64,000 bases of DNA from Polyangium jinanense (GTDB lineage Bacteria > Myxococcota > Polyangia > Polyangiales > Polyangiaceae). Positions 34,330 through 47,549 of this stretch are shown in pieces. Both the position numbers and the translations under genes were made by a program. Below the pieces are notes generated by a model, which worked only from the letters and a program-made list of their open reading frames with translations, was not told the DNA's origin and made no database searches. The DNA lies in the NCBI RefSeq assembly GCF_028435365.1, contig NZ_JAGTJJ010000017.1:127580-191579 (forward strand), read 5' to 3'. Within the stretch, counting starts at the first letter, position 1. Each line of letters begins with the position of its first letter.

Positions 34330-34724
34330 CACGGAGCCGTATCTACCTTTGTGCTGCCCTCTATGCAGAGGGGCCAAGCGATTACGATTTCCTCTCCCCA
34401 CTCATCAATCGCTTGCTCGATCTGCTGGGAAATAGGCTTCTTCCGAGCAGGGTCGACGTCGCGGAGACCATCGGCATCGACGCTCCCAGGCCGTATCCCC
34501 CGAAGCGAGACGATCGTATCGCCGCCGCTGTCGCCGAGCACTGGGGCGCCTTCACGCTACTTGTCATCCATGCCGATGGCGCAGGAGACCCGGACGAAGC
34601 GCGGCAGACCTGCGTGACACCGGGGACCGCTCTGGCCGAGCAGGACTTTCCATCCCTCGTCAGCGTGCCGTGCGTCCGCGAGGCCATCCAGGCCATCGCG
34701 CGCGCCTCGGACGCCGCAGACTGA
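34326..34724 (+). CDS. DUF4276-like (TOPRIM-related) protein, probably C-terminally truncated
   Basis: A 132-residue protein overlapping the upstream frame by 4 nt. It starts RIYLCAALYAEGPSDYDFLS, the EGxxDxxFL motif seen in DUF4276/TOPRIM-like proteins, and has LLVIHADGAGDPDEARQT as the second acidic motif. Full-length relatives usually continue past a VPVRETEAW motif; here VPCVREAIQAIA diverges and stops 16 residues later. With the broken ATPase upstream it is probably a remnant of a two-gene defence system. A terminator-like hairpin follows. Confidence 0.6.
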   Translation: MTRSRIYLCAALYAEGPSDYDFLSPLINRLLDLLGNRLLPSRVDVAETIGIDAPRPYPPKRDDRIAAAVAEHWGAFTLLVIHADGAGDPDEARQTCVTPGTALAEQDFPSLVSVPCVREAIQAIARASDAAD

Positions 34725-34742
34725 AATCTCCCGCCAATGCAA

Positions 34743-34771
34743 GGGTCCCCCCGCATACCGCACGGGGACCC
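34743..34771 (+). terminator. Hairpin after the DUF4276-like gene
   Basis: GGGTCCCC (34743-34750) pairs perfectly with GGGGACCC (34764-34771) across a 13-nt loop, 18 nt after the stop. No T-tract follows, so intrinsic termination is uncertain. Confidence 0.4.
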
Positions 34772-34781
34772 GTCCTCGATG

Positions 34782-34940
34782 AGCCTCCGCCACGCTCCCC
34801 CTCCGTACCGAGCTCCCCTCGACGTACCTTCGCTACGGTCCCCCTCCGTACCGAGCTCCCCTCGACGTACCTTCGCCACGCTCCCCCTCCGTACCGAGCT
34901 CCCCTCGACGCCCCTTCGCTACGGTCCCCCTCCGTGTTGA
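34782..34940. repeat. 43-bp tandem repeat, about 3.5 copies
   Basis: The anchor CCGTACCGAGCTCCCCTCGA occurs at 34803, 34846 and 34889, and a degraded fourth CCGT at 34932: an exact 43-bp period. Copies alternate between CTACGGTCCCC and CCACGCTCCCC at the junction. The DNA is pyrimidine-rich on the plus strand. There is no convincing coding potential, although one frame is open. Confidence 0.9.
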
Positions 34941-34963
34941 AGCCTCGTCCATGAGACTCCCCT

Positions 34964-34998
34964 AAGAAAAAAGGCCCCCGCGCATCCGCACGGGGGCC
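34964..34998 (-). terminator. Intrinsic terminator of the fad operon
   Basis: On the minus strand GGCCCCCG pairs with CGGGGGCC (34973-34980 with 34991-34998) around a 10-nt loop and is followed by a T-rich run (TTTTTT, 34967-34972). It lies 25 nt after the thiolase stop. Confidence 0.85.
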
Positions 34999-35022
34999 CT
35001 CTTCAACGAAGGAACGTGGAGC

Positions 35023-36186
<1,164 letters not shown>

Positions 36187-36195
36187 GGCTACCAC

Positions 36196-38565
<2,370 letters not shown>

Positions 38566-38699
38566 CCGAGAAGGCTCCCTGGGTTGTCGTTGCCGGCAGA
38601 CGGGTACCGCGGAGGCCGGCCGGTGTCTACGGACAGATGCCGCGACGCGGCAGGTAGGGCAGGTAGGGGCCAGCGGGCATCATGTCCACCCCGGTCCGC

Positions 38700-39089
38700 T
38701 CACGCGCCGCGGAGCGTTCGGCGCATCTCGGTGAGCCAGGAGCGGGCGGAGGCTTCGTCCGGGAAGAACCGGAACGCGAGCTTTCTGTGCGCGAAAACGC
38801 GGGCCGCGTTGGCGATGAGCTCCGCGACGACCCGGAAGCGAAAGCTGCCGCCGACGAACGCGGTTGCCTGCGCTCGTTCGTCCCGGATGGCCGCGATGCT
38901 GCGGCGGCACGCGGGCTCGACGCCCTCGACGCGGCGTAGATCCGCGAGCGTCAGGAGGTAGCGCTGATCGGCGAGCAGCTCGGTGCGCAGCGCGGCGTAG
39001 GCCGCGACATGGGGGGCGCGGATCACGCCTCGGAAGGTCAGGACGAGCAGATCGGGCGGCTCGAGCGTCGCCGTGTGCTCGCCGATCAC
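38700..39089 (-). CDS. STAS/SpoIIAA-like small protein coupled to modC
   Basis: A 129-residue protein if GTG 39089 is used, which gives the same GTGA 4-nt overlap with modC as modC has with modB; a GTG at 39110 is also open. The pattern PDLLVLTFRGVIRAPHVAAY, LLTLADLRRVEG and a C-terminal FFPDEASARSWLTEMRR resembles the STAS/SpoIIAA fold. Its place at the end of a molybdate transport operon suggests regulation of the transporter, but this is inference. The gene at 48158-48625 has a similar end (FDNEASARAWLAERRR). Confidence 0.65.
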   Translation of the reverse strand: MIGEHTATLEPPDLLVLTFRGVIRAPHVAAYAALRTELLADQRYLLTLADLRRVEGVEPACRRSIAAIRDERAQATAFVGGSFRFRVVAELIANAARVFAHRKLAFRFFPDEASARSWLTEMRRTLRGA

Positions 39090-39811
39090 GGCTTGCCGCA
39101 GTGCGGACACGGCGCCCCCTCCCCGAGCACGACCTCGCGCGGCATCTCGCGGGCCGGTGTTCCCCGCTCGAACCGGACGAACACATCCCCGAACGCCGCC
39201 GCCTCCTCCGCGTCGTGCGTCACGAGCACCGCCGGCAGCGATCGCCGCGCGAGCGCCTCCCGTAACGAGCGACCGATCGCGAGCCGCGAGGGCCGATCCA
39301 GCGCGGAAAGCGGCTCGTCGAGCAGGAGCAGTCTCGGCTCCGCGGCGAGCGCCCGCGCGAGCGCCACCCGCTGCCGCTCGCCACCGGAAAGCGCGTCCAC
39401 GCGCGCCTCGCAGAGCGCCGTGAGCCCGAGCTCGTCGAGCAGCGCGAGCGTCGCGGACCCTGGCTTTTTCCGCTCCGCGCGGGGCAGACCGAAGACCACG
39501 TTGCCGAGCACGTCGAGGTGCGGAAAGAGCGCCTGGTCCTGCGGCACGTACCCGATCCGCCGCCTCTCGGCCGGCACGAAGACCCCACGCGGAAAGTCGT
39601 ACAGGGCCTCGCCCGCGAGCCGCACCGAGCCTCGCGCCGGCCGCAACAGGCCGGCGATCGCGCGCAGCGTGACGGTCTTACCCGCGCCGGACGAGCCGAA
39701 CAGGACGAGCACGCCCGTAGGCAGCGAGAACCGCGCCTCCACGGAGAACGCCGCCGCGCCGCGACCCACCGTGACGTGCAGATCGACGTCGAGCGCCGGC
39801 GCACCACTCAC
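39086..39811 (-). CDS. modC: Molybdate ABC transporter ATP-binding protein with a short Cys tail
   Basis: A 241-residue protein from GTG 39811. Walker A GSSGAGKTVT, Q-loop YVPQDQALFPHL, signature LSGGERQRVALARAL, Walker B LLLLDEPLSALD and H-loop VTHDAEEA are intact. It lacks the C-terminal molybdate-binding MOP domain of E. coli ModC. Instead it ends in CPHCGKP, a single CxxC pair. It powers import through ModB in the adjacent gene. The 4-nt overlaps on both sides show a tight operon. No modA is nearby. Confidence 0.9.
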   Translation of the reverse strand: MSGAPALDVDLHVTVGRGAAAFSVEARFSLPTGVLVLFGSSGAGKTVTLRAIAGLLRPARGSVRLAGEALYDFPRGVFVPAERRRIGYVPQDQALFPHLDVLGNVVFGLPRAERKKPGSATLALLDELGLTALCEARVDALSGGERQRVALARALAAEPRLLLLDEPLSALDRPSRLAIGRSLREALARRSLPAVLVTHDAEEAAAFGDVFVRFERGTPAREMPREVVLGEGAPCPHCGKP

Positions 39812-40485
39812 GATGTCGCCCGCCCTTCCCGCGGCCCGAGCAAGCCCGCCACGAGCACCACCACGACCGAGATCGCCGAGAGCACCACCACGTAGAACCC
39901 GGCCCGCGCGTCGTCGCCTTCCTGGAAGGCCGAGAAGATCTCCACCGGCATCGTGTTCGTCCGGCCCGGGATGTTGCCCGCGAGCATCAAGGTCGCGCCG
40001 AACTCGCCGATCGCCCGCGCAAACCCGAGCACGAGCGCCGCGAGCACCCCGCGCCACGCGAGCGGCAAGGTCACGCGGAAGATCACCTCCCACGGCCGGA
40101 GCCCGAGCGTCCGCGCCACGTCTTCGAGCTGCGATGGCACCGCCTCGATCGACGGTTGCGCCGTCTTCACGAGGATCGGCAGCGCCACGACCGCCGACGC
40201 GAGCGCCGCGCCGGCCGGCGAGAACACAAGCCGAAGGCCGAGCCCCTCCTCCAGCATCCGCCCGAGGAGCCCCCGCCGTCCGAACACCACGACGAGGCAA
40301 TACCCCACGACCGAAGGCGGCAAGACGAGCGGCAAGAGCACGAGCGCGTCGACGAGCCCACGCAACCTGTACCGGCACCGCGCCTGGAGCAGCGCGACCG
40401 CGAGCCCGATCGGCCCGACGAAAAGGAGCGCGAGGCCGGCAACGCGGAGCGAGAGCAGGATCGGGAACGACGTGGACGACTCCAC
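39808..40485 (-). CDS. modB: Molybdate ABC transporter permease
   Basis: A 225-residue inner-membrane protein from GTG 40485. It has about five membrane helices and the EAA loop LEDVARTLGLRPWEVIFRVT with FARAIGEFGATLMLAGNIPG, which is characteristic of ModB/CysT-type permeases. Sulfate or tungstate transport is possible in principle; GEFGATLMLAGNIPGRT favours ModB. The gene is first in the operon modB-modC-STAS. Confidence 0.92.
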   Translation of the reverse strand: MESSTSFPILLSLRVAGLALLFVGPIGLAVALLQARCRYRLRGLVDALVLLPLVLPPSVVGYCLVVVFGRRGLLGRMLEEGLGLRLVFSPAGAALASAVVALPILVKTAQPSIEAVPSQLEDVARTLGLRPWEVIFRVTLPLAWRGVLAALVLGFARAIGEFGATLMLAGNIPGRTNTMPVEIFSAFQEGDDARAGFYVVVLSAISVVVVLVAGLLGPREGRATS

Positions 40486-40583
40486 CGGCGGCGACTCTAC
40501 GCCGGGAAGCGGCCATGTGCCCGCGCGATGCGACGCCGCACGGTCGCCTTGACGCCCCGCGCGGCCGGACGATACCGTTTCTC

Positions 40584-41624
40584 ATGGCCCGCCCACGCAA
40601 GCCCTCCGGAGCTTCCGCGTGGCCTTTCTCGATCGCCTGCGCAGCCCTCCTCGCCGCTCCCGTTGCCCACGCGCAGCAGGATCCGGCGGCGGCCGAGGCC
40701 CTCTTCAACAGGGGCCTCGTCGCGATGCAGGCCGGGCATTTCCACGTCGCTTGCCCCGCCTTCGCCGAGAGCCAGCGCCTCGATCCCCGCGCCGGAACCC
40801 TGTTCACCCTCGCCGAATGCGAGCGGCTCTCCGGCAAGATTGCCTCGGCGTCCGCCCATTACGCCGAATACCTGCGGCTCTTCGACGGCATGCCCGCGCC
40901 GCTGCGGCAAAAACACGCGGAGCGCGCGACGATCGCCCGCAAAGAAAAAGCCGCGATCGATCCCACGATCCCCACGCTCACGCTCGTCCTGCCGCAAACC
41001 GCGCCGCCCGGAACCCGCGTGACGCGCGACGGGATCGAGCTCGGCGCCGCCTCGCTCGGCACGGCCTTGCCCGTGGATCCAGGCGAACACCTCCTCACGA
41101 CGTGGGTCCCCGGCACCCCGCCGATCGAGCAGCGCGTGATCGTGGCCCAAGGCGAGGCGAAGACCGTCGCGCTCGACGTGCAGGCGACGACCCCGACGCG
41201 TCCAGCCGGTTCGACGAGCTTCCCTCCCATCCTACCCACCGACCCTCACCACCCCGAACCTCCCGAGCATGCCTACCGCGGAGTCCCGACCTGGGCCTGG
41301 GTCGCCGGGCTCGGGGGCCTCGCCGCGGCCTCGGGCAGCATCGTGTTCACGGTCTCGCACCTCCACGTCCGCGGCCTCGTGGCGGAGCGTTGCCCCGACG
41401 GCACCTGCGTCGAGCCCGGCCTCGCGGCGGAGTATCGCCGGCTCTGGAACCGCGACCTCGGCCTCGCCATCGGCTTCGGCGCGCTCGGCGCGCTCGGCAT
41501 CGGCGCCGCCATCACCGGGATCGTTCGCGCGTCGCCCGAGGCCACGAAGGTCCCCCACGCCGCGGCCTTCGTCCCGTGGGTCACGAAGGGCGCCGGCGGC
41601 GCCGCCGTCGTCGGCCATTTCTGA
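40584..41624 (+). CDS. Exported TPR/PEGA-like membrane protein
   Basis: A 346-residue protein with a signal peptide (FSIACAALLAAPVAHAQ). Residues 35-110 form TPR-like helices (AEALFNRGLVAMQAGHFHVA, AGTLFTLAECERLSGKIASA). A beta-domain follows with TLTLVLPQTAPPGTRVTRDG, like PEGA-type modules. Two hydrophobic segments near the C-terminus (WVAGLGGLAAASGSIVF, AIGFGALGALGIGAAI) flank a CPDGTC pair. This layout is common in Sorangiineae envelope proteins; no role is known. Confidence 0.8.
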   Translation: MARPRKPSGASAWPFSIACAALLAAPVAHAQQDPAAAEALFNRGLVAMQAGHFHVACPAFAESQRLDPRAGTLFTLAECERLSGKIASASAHYAEYLRLFDGMPAPLRQKHAERATIARKEKAAIDPTIPTLTLVLPQTAPPGTRVTRDGIELGAASLGTALPVDPGEHLLTTWVPGTPPIEQRVIVAQGEAKTVALDVQATTPTRPAGSTSFPPILPTDPHHPEPPEHAYRGVPTWAWVAGLGGLAAASGSIVFTVSHLHVRGLVAERCPDGTCVEPGLAAEYRRLWNRDLGLAIGFGALGALGIGAAITGIVRASPEATKVPHAAAFVPWVTKGAGGAAVVGHF

Positions 41625-41637
41625 TAGGACGCGTCTC

Positions 41638-43056
41638 ATGCGAAGGGCCTCGCCGTCCGCGCTCGCTCCCCTCGTCGCGCTCCCACTCCTGCCGGCGTGC
41701 GCTCCGCCGCTCCAGGATCCGCCTCCGCCCTTCGAGGAGCGCCCGGTGGGCGAGCTGCGCGCCGCGGCCGTCGCTAAAATCGAAGGCATGGGTCCCCGCA
41801 CGATCACGGACGTCGCGGTCCTGCCCTCGGGAGAGCCCGTCCTCGTGGGGCATTGCAGCGGCGAGCTCCACCTCGGCGATAGCCCCACGCCGTGTCCCGG
41901 CAAGGAAGCCTTTTTCCTGATCGAGCTCTCCCCGGCCGGCGCGATCGCCCGGTCCCTCGTCGCAGGCGAGCTCGGCACCGTACACCCGGTCGACGTGGCC
42001 ACGCGGACCGACGGCAGCGTCGTTGTCGTCGGGGAGTTCGCGGGCGCGCTGGATCTCGGCTCGACGCGGCTCGAAAGCACCTCCGGCGAGGACGCGTTCC
42101 TCACCGTGCTCGACGGGTTCGCGCCGGGCGAGACGATCGGCGGGGAAGCGATGCGTTTCGGAGATACGGGCGAGCAAATCGCGACGAGCGTGGCGGTCGC
42201 CGAAGGCCACGGCATCATGCTCGCGGGCGCGTTCTCGGGCGTCGTCGGCTTCGGCGGCCCTGCGCTCGAGAGCGAAGGCGATTACGACGTTTTTATCGCG
42301 TCGAGGACCGCAGGTGGTTCGCCTCGATGGTCCACGCGGCTCGGCGGCCCGCTCGTCCAGCAGGCGATCGCCATCGCGGCGCGCCCGGACGGCGGGGCCG
42401 TCGTGGTCGGCGCTTTCGAGGGCTCGATCGGCGCGGGGACGGTGTGGAGCGCCGGCGGAAAAGATGTATTCGTCGCCGCGATCGACGCCGCGGGCGGGCC
42501 GGGCTTCACGCTCGCGCTCGGCGATGCGGTCGATGACGAGGAGGCGGCGGGCGTGGTCGTCGATGCGCTCGGTCAGACGGTCGTGCTCGGGAGCTTCGGG
42601 GGCAGCGTGGGGCACGGGGCCACGCTCGCCACGGCGCGATCCGAGCGCGCGGCGTTCGTCGCGGCCGTGGATCCCCAAGGCGCACTCGTCAAAATCCGAA
42701 GCTTTGGCGAGACGGGCGTCACGCGCGGCAGGGCGATGGCCCCGCGGCCCGGGGGCGGCACTTACCTCGCGCTCGATTTCACGGGCCGGGTCGAGGTGGG
42801 CGATCGTGTCTTCGAGAGCAAAGGCGCCGAGGACGTGCTCGTCCTCGAGCTCGACGCGTCCTTACGGGCCGTACGAGCGGGCGCCTTCGGGGACATGTAT
42901 ACGCAGCGCGCGACGGGCATGGCCGTCGACGGGGAAGGACGCGTGTTCCTGGTGGGTGATTTCGAGGGAACGCTCCTGGCGGGGGAGGACGCTATCACCG
43001 CCTCGTGGATCGAGCCGTTCTGGATGCGGATCGACGCATGGAGCGGCGGCGAGTGA
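41638..43056 (+). CDS. Beta-propeller (SBBP-like) lipoprotein
   Basis: A 472-residue protein starting 13 nt after the previous stop. The signal ends in LPLLPACAPP (lipobox). Repeats of about 45-60 residues follow, each with a DVAxxxDGxVVVVGxFxGxLDLG pattern (for example VDVATRTDGSVVVVGEFAGA, IAIAARPDGGAVVVGAFEGS, MAVDGEGRVFLVGDFEGTL), as in SBBP beta-propellers. It is probably an outer-surface protein of unknown ligand. Its last 62 nt overlap the convergent vWA gene. Confidence 0.82.
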   Translation: MRRASPSALAPLVALPLLPACAPPLQDPPPPFEERPVGELRAAAVAKIEGMGPRTITDVAVLPSGEPVLVGHCSGELHLGDSPTPCPGKEAFFLIELSPAGAIARSLVAGELGTVHPVDVATRTDGSVVVVGEFAGALDLGSTRLESTSGEDAFLTVLDGFAPGETIGGEAMRFGDTGEQIATSVAVAEGHGIMLAGAFSGVVGFGGPALESEGDYDVFIASRTAGGSPRWSTRLGGPLVQQAIAIAARPDGGAVVVGAFEGSIGAGTVWSAGGKDVFVAAIDAAGGPGFTLALGDAVDDEEAAGVVVDALGQTVVLGSFGGSVGHGATLATARSERAAFVAAVDPQGALVKIRSFGETGVTRGRAMAPRPGGGTYLALDFTGRVEVGDRVFESKGAEDVLVLELDASLRAVRAGAFGDMYTQRATGMAVDGEGRVFLVGDFEGTLLAGEDAITASWIEPFWMRIDAWSGGE

Positions 43057-44836
43057 AGAGCGCGAGGCCCGCGAGGATCGAGGCCATGGCCGCGGGCGTG
43101 AAATCGGAAGAGCTCCCTGCCCCGTAAGCGCAATCGACGTCGAAGATGGGGTTCGGGCAGGAGAGCCGCGGGTCGAGGGGACAGGCGTCCACGTCGTTCA
43201 GGAGCCCATCCCCGTCGATATCGTCGTCACAGGCATTGCCCACCCCGTCGCCGTCCTGGTCCGCCTGATCGGGATCGGGTACGGCGGGACAAACATCCTG
43301 CGCATCGGGGATCGTGTCCTGATCATCGTCGAGCACGCTGTCCCGATCGCAGGCGTCGCCCAGCGTGTCCATGTCGCTGTCCGCCTGGTCCGGATTGGGC
43401 GTCGTCGGGCAATTGTCGCCCATCCCCGTCGGGATGCCGTCGCCGTCGGGATCCGCGTCGCAGGCATCTCCTTCTCCGTCGCCGTCCTGGTCCGCTTGAT
43501 CCGGATTGGCGACGTCCGCGCAATTGTCGAACGCTCCGGGCACGCCGTCGCCATCCAGGTCTTCGTTGCAACCATTGCTCGGATCGCCATCACAATCGCT
43601 GTCGATGGCGTCACCACAGATCTCCGTCTCCGGCTGCCCCGGCGCCACGCCGCACGCGGTTCCTCCCTGCCCGTCACACACGAGGAACCCGGTCCGCTCA
43701 CACGCGCCGACGCCCACGGAGCACGGGCCATCGAGGCCGAACCCCTCGTCCGTGCAGCCATTGCAATCGTTGTCGGCTTCGTCGCAGACCTCCGCCTTGC
43801 CGATCGTGCCTTCGATGATGGTCGCGAGCGCCATGCTGAGCGCGGCCTCGTTGTTCGCCTTGATCGCCGTGCCGGTGCCGCCGGCGGCGGCGACGGCGTC
43901 GTTGTTGAGGCTGGCAGCCGCGAAATCGATGACGTGCGTCTTGACGCTCCAGAGGATCCCGCCCTTCGTGAAACCTGCGTAAAGGTCGGCGGCAGCGTCC
44001 ACCGCGTCCGCGCTCGCGTCGCAGCTCTCGAGGCCGTCGGTGATCAGAAGGACACGCACCGGCCGACAGGCCCGCTCGCCCGCGTCCGCGATCGGCGAAG
44101 GGAACGACCTGGTCCCCGTGGGATTGGACCATCCGACCGAGAGGTACCGATACGCGTCACGGAGCAAGCCGTTGATCGGCGTCTCGCCTTGGGCCCAGAG
44201 CTCCTTGGGCATCGTCCCGGACTGCGTGCAATCGTTGTCCACCCATTGCAAAAGCTCGGAGACATTGGAGGGCTCGAGCGGCGGCGCATAAAAGTTGTCT
44301 AGACGCACGGGCACGAGGATCTCCCCGCCGTGCCGGTCCTCCGAATTCGGCTGTGACGTGGGCTCCGTGCCGCAGCCGCCCCCGGGCACGCCGCCCCCGG
44401 GATAACTTTGCCACGTGCACGTCCCGTTGCCATCTCCGAACCCTACGTTGGCGCAGGTCGACGTGCAGTTCATGGCCGACCCTCGGGCGAACGCGGCGAG
44501 GCCGAAGTTCACCTGCTCGCCATACGTCTCGACCAAGTTCTTCACGACACACTTCGCGTGGTCCCCGCGCGACGACCCGAAGCCACAGGAGCTCATCACC
44601 GGCGCCCCAGCTTGCATGACGTTTTGCGACATCGACCCCGAGGTGTCGAACGCGATCAAGAAGTAAGGCTTCGCCGGCGCCGGCCACATCGACGGATCGA
44701 GCGAGCACTCCGCCGGTTCGGCGCGAGCGCCGGTCGTCGCGAAGATCGCCGCCGCAGCGAGCGTGGATCCAATCAGATGGGCGCGTGCGCCACGAAACCT
44801 GCACGTTTCAGCGTCTCGACTGTACCGCTTCGTCAT
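42995..44836 (-). CDS. vWA and thrombospondin type-3 repeat surface protein
   Basis: A 613-residue protein from ATG 44836 (GGAG 8 nt upstream). After a signal peptide (LAAAAIFATTGARA) comes a von Willebrand A domain with the MIDAS motif FDTSGSMS. A Cys-rich link (CDEADNDCNGCTDEG) follows, of the MopE-like D-x-D-C type. Then come four or five thrombospondin type-3 calcium-binding repeats (NPDQADQDGDGEGDACD and variants). The end has a hydrophobic stretch followed by RRR, similar to MYXO-CTERM sorting tails. It is probably secreted and surface-anchored, with a role in adhesion or calcium binding. Confidence 0.88.
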   Translation of the reverse strand: MTKRYSRDAETCRFRGARAHLIGSTLAAAAIFATTGARAEPAECSLDPSMWPAPAKPYFLIAFDTSGSMSQNVMQAGAPVMSSCGFGSSRGDHAKCVVKNLVETYGEQVNFGLAAFARGSAMNCTSTCANVGFGDGNGTCTWQSYPGGGVPGGGCGTEPTSQPNSEDRHGGEILVPVRLDNFYAPPLEPSNVSELLQWVDNDCTQSGTMPKELWAQGETPINGLLRDAYRYLSVGWSNPTGTRSFPSPIADAGERACRPVRVLLITDGLESCDASADAVDAAADLYAGFTKGGILWSVKTHVIDFAAASLNNDAVAAAGGTGTAIKANNEAALSMALATIIEGTIGKAEVCDEADNDCNGCTDEGFGLDGPCSVGVGACERTGFLVCDGQGGTACGVAPGQPETEICGDAIDSDCDGDPSNGCNEDLDGDGVPGAFDNCADVANPDQADQDGDGEGDACDADPDGDGIPTGMGDNCPTTPNPDQADSDMDTLGDACDRDSVLDDDQDTIPDAQDVCPAVPDPDQADQDGDGVGNACDDDIDGDGLLNDVDACPLDPRLSCPNPIFDVDCAYGAGSSSDFTPAAMASILAGLALFTRRRSMRRSASRTARSTRR

Positions 44837-44957
44837 CAAACACTCTCCTTCGATCGGGATCGTTTGGATGATCGCATGTCGGAGGCCTTACTGACAAGCC
44901 CCTCATTCGCGTAGTGCCACGCTTTTCTTCGGCGCCGCCTCGCGCTACGATCGCGGC

Positions 44958-46397
<1,440 letters not shown>

Positions 46398-46466
46398 GCC
46401 CGCCCGAAGGTGGATCTCCGTTGATCCAGTTGCCGGGACGAACGTCGCGCCGAACGAACGCGGTGC

Positions 46467-47492
46467 ATGGCCACGACCAAACGCGCCGCACCCCACTCCA
46501 AAAAAGCGCCCGCGACAGCCGACGCCGCCGCGCCGCCCGCAAAACGCACCCGCCGCAAGAAAGCCCCGGCCGAGGGATCGCGCGGCCTGCCCGCCGGCGT
46601 CCTGCTCGCCGGCCCGGTCCCGCCCGAGGTCGAAAGCCTCGCGCACGCCATCCAGGAGGACGGCGGCTCGGTCCTCGCCATCTACCGCGACCCGCTCGGC
46701 GCCCACCCCACCCTCCTCGCGGGCCTACCGCTCGACCGCGTCGAGCCCACGCCGTTCCAGCGCGACCTCTCGGAGGCCCACGCGCAGAAGCTCGCGACCG
46801 TGCTCGACAAGATCGGCATCTTCCTCGACCCGATCATCGCCTTCCGCCGTCCCGATGGCCGCTACTGGACCCCGAACGGCCGCCACCGCCTCGAGGCCAT
46901 GAAGCGCCTCGGCGGCCGCGCCCTCGTCGCCCTCGTCGTGCCGGACGAGCGTGTCGCCTACCAGATCCTCGCCCTCAACACCGAGAAGGCGCACAACGTC
47001 CGCGAACGCGCGATCGAGGTCATCCGCATGGCCCGCTCCCTCGCCGACGCAGGCTCGGACCGCGCCGAGAAGGATTTTTCCTTCGAGTTCGAGGAGCCCG
47101 CGCTGCTCACGCTCGGACTCTGCTACGAGGCCCGCCCGCGCTTCTCGGGAGGCTCGTACCATGGCGTCCTCCGCGCCTCGGACGCCTTCCTCGACCTCCC
47201 GCTCCCCGAGGCCCTCGCCCGCCGTGAAGCGCAGGCCGAGCGGCTCCTCGAGCTCGACGACCGCGTCACCGAGATCGCCGCCGAGCTCAAGGCGCGTGGC
47301 TTCGAGAGCCCCTTCCTCAAGCCCTTCGTCGTCGCGCGGCTGAATCCGCTCCGCTTCCGCAAGGGCGCTGCGATGGCCGTGGACGACGTCCTCGATCGCA
47401 TGCTCGACGCCGCCCACGCCTTCGACGTCGGCCGGGTGCGGCCCGAGCAGATCGCCCGCACCGGCGGCCCGCCGATGGAAGAGGCCGCCTGA
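46467..47492 (+). CDS. ParB-like nuclease-fold domain protein
   Basis: A 341-residue protein. A basic, disordered N-terminus (KRTRRKK) precedes a ParB/Srx-like domain: LPLDRVEPTPFQRDLSEAHA, IGIFLDPIIAFRRPDGRYW and the box GRHRLEAMKRLGG. A helical C-terminal half follows. The chromosomal ParB CTP-box (GERRxRA) is altered, and no parA lies nearby, so it is likely a solitary ParB-like regulator rather than the segregation protein. Confidence 0.8.
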   Translation: MATTKRAAPHSKKAPATADAAAPPAKRTRRKKAPAEGSRGLPAGVLLAGPVPPEVESLAHAIQEDGGSVLAIYRDPLGAHPTLLAGLPLDRVEPTPFQRDLSEAHAQKLATVLDKIGIFLDPIIAFRRPDGRYWTPNGRHRLEAMKRLGGRALVALVVPDERVAYQILALNTEKAHNVRERAIEVIRMARSLADAGSDRAEKDFSFEFEEPALLTLGLCYEARPRFSGGSYHGVLRASDAFLDLPLPEALARREAQAERLLELDDRVTEIAAELKARGFESPFLKPFVVARLNPLRFRKGAAMAVDDVLDRMLDAAHAFDVGRVRPEQIARTGGPPMEEAA

Positions 47493-47549
47493 CGCGAGGA
47501 CCCGTCCGGATTGTTGGCAAGCGGCGCGCCGCTCTCCCATAGTCCCCGC

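Noticed and set aside
42023..44302. 759-codon plus-strand frame
   Set aside because: Spans two genes in wrong frames; Val/Ile-rich repeats are antisense readings of the thrombospondin-type repeats.
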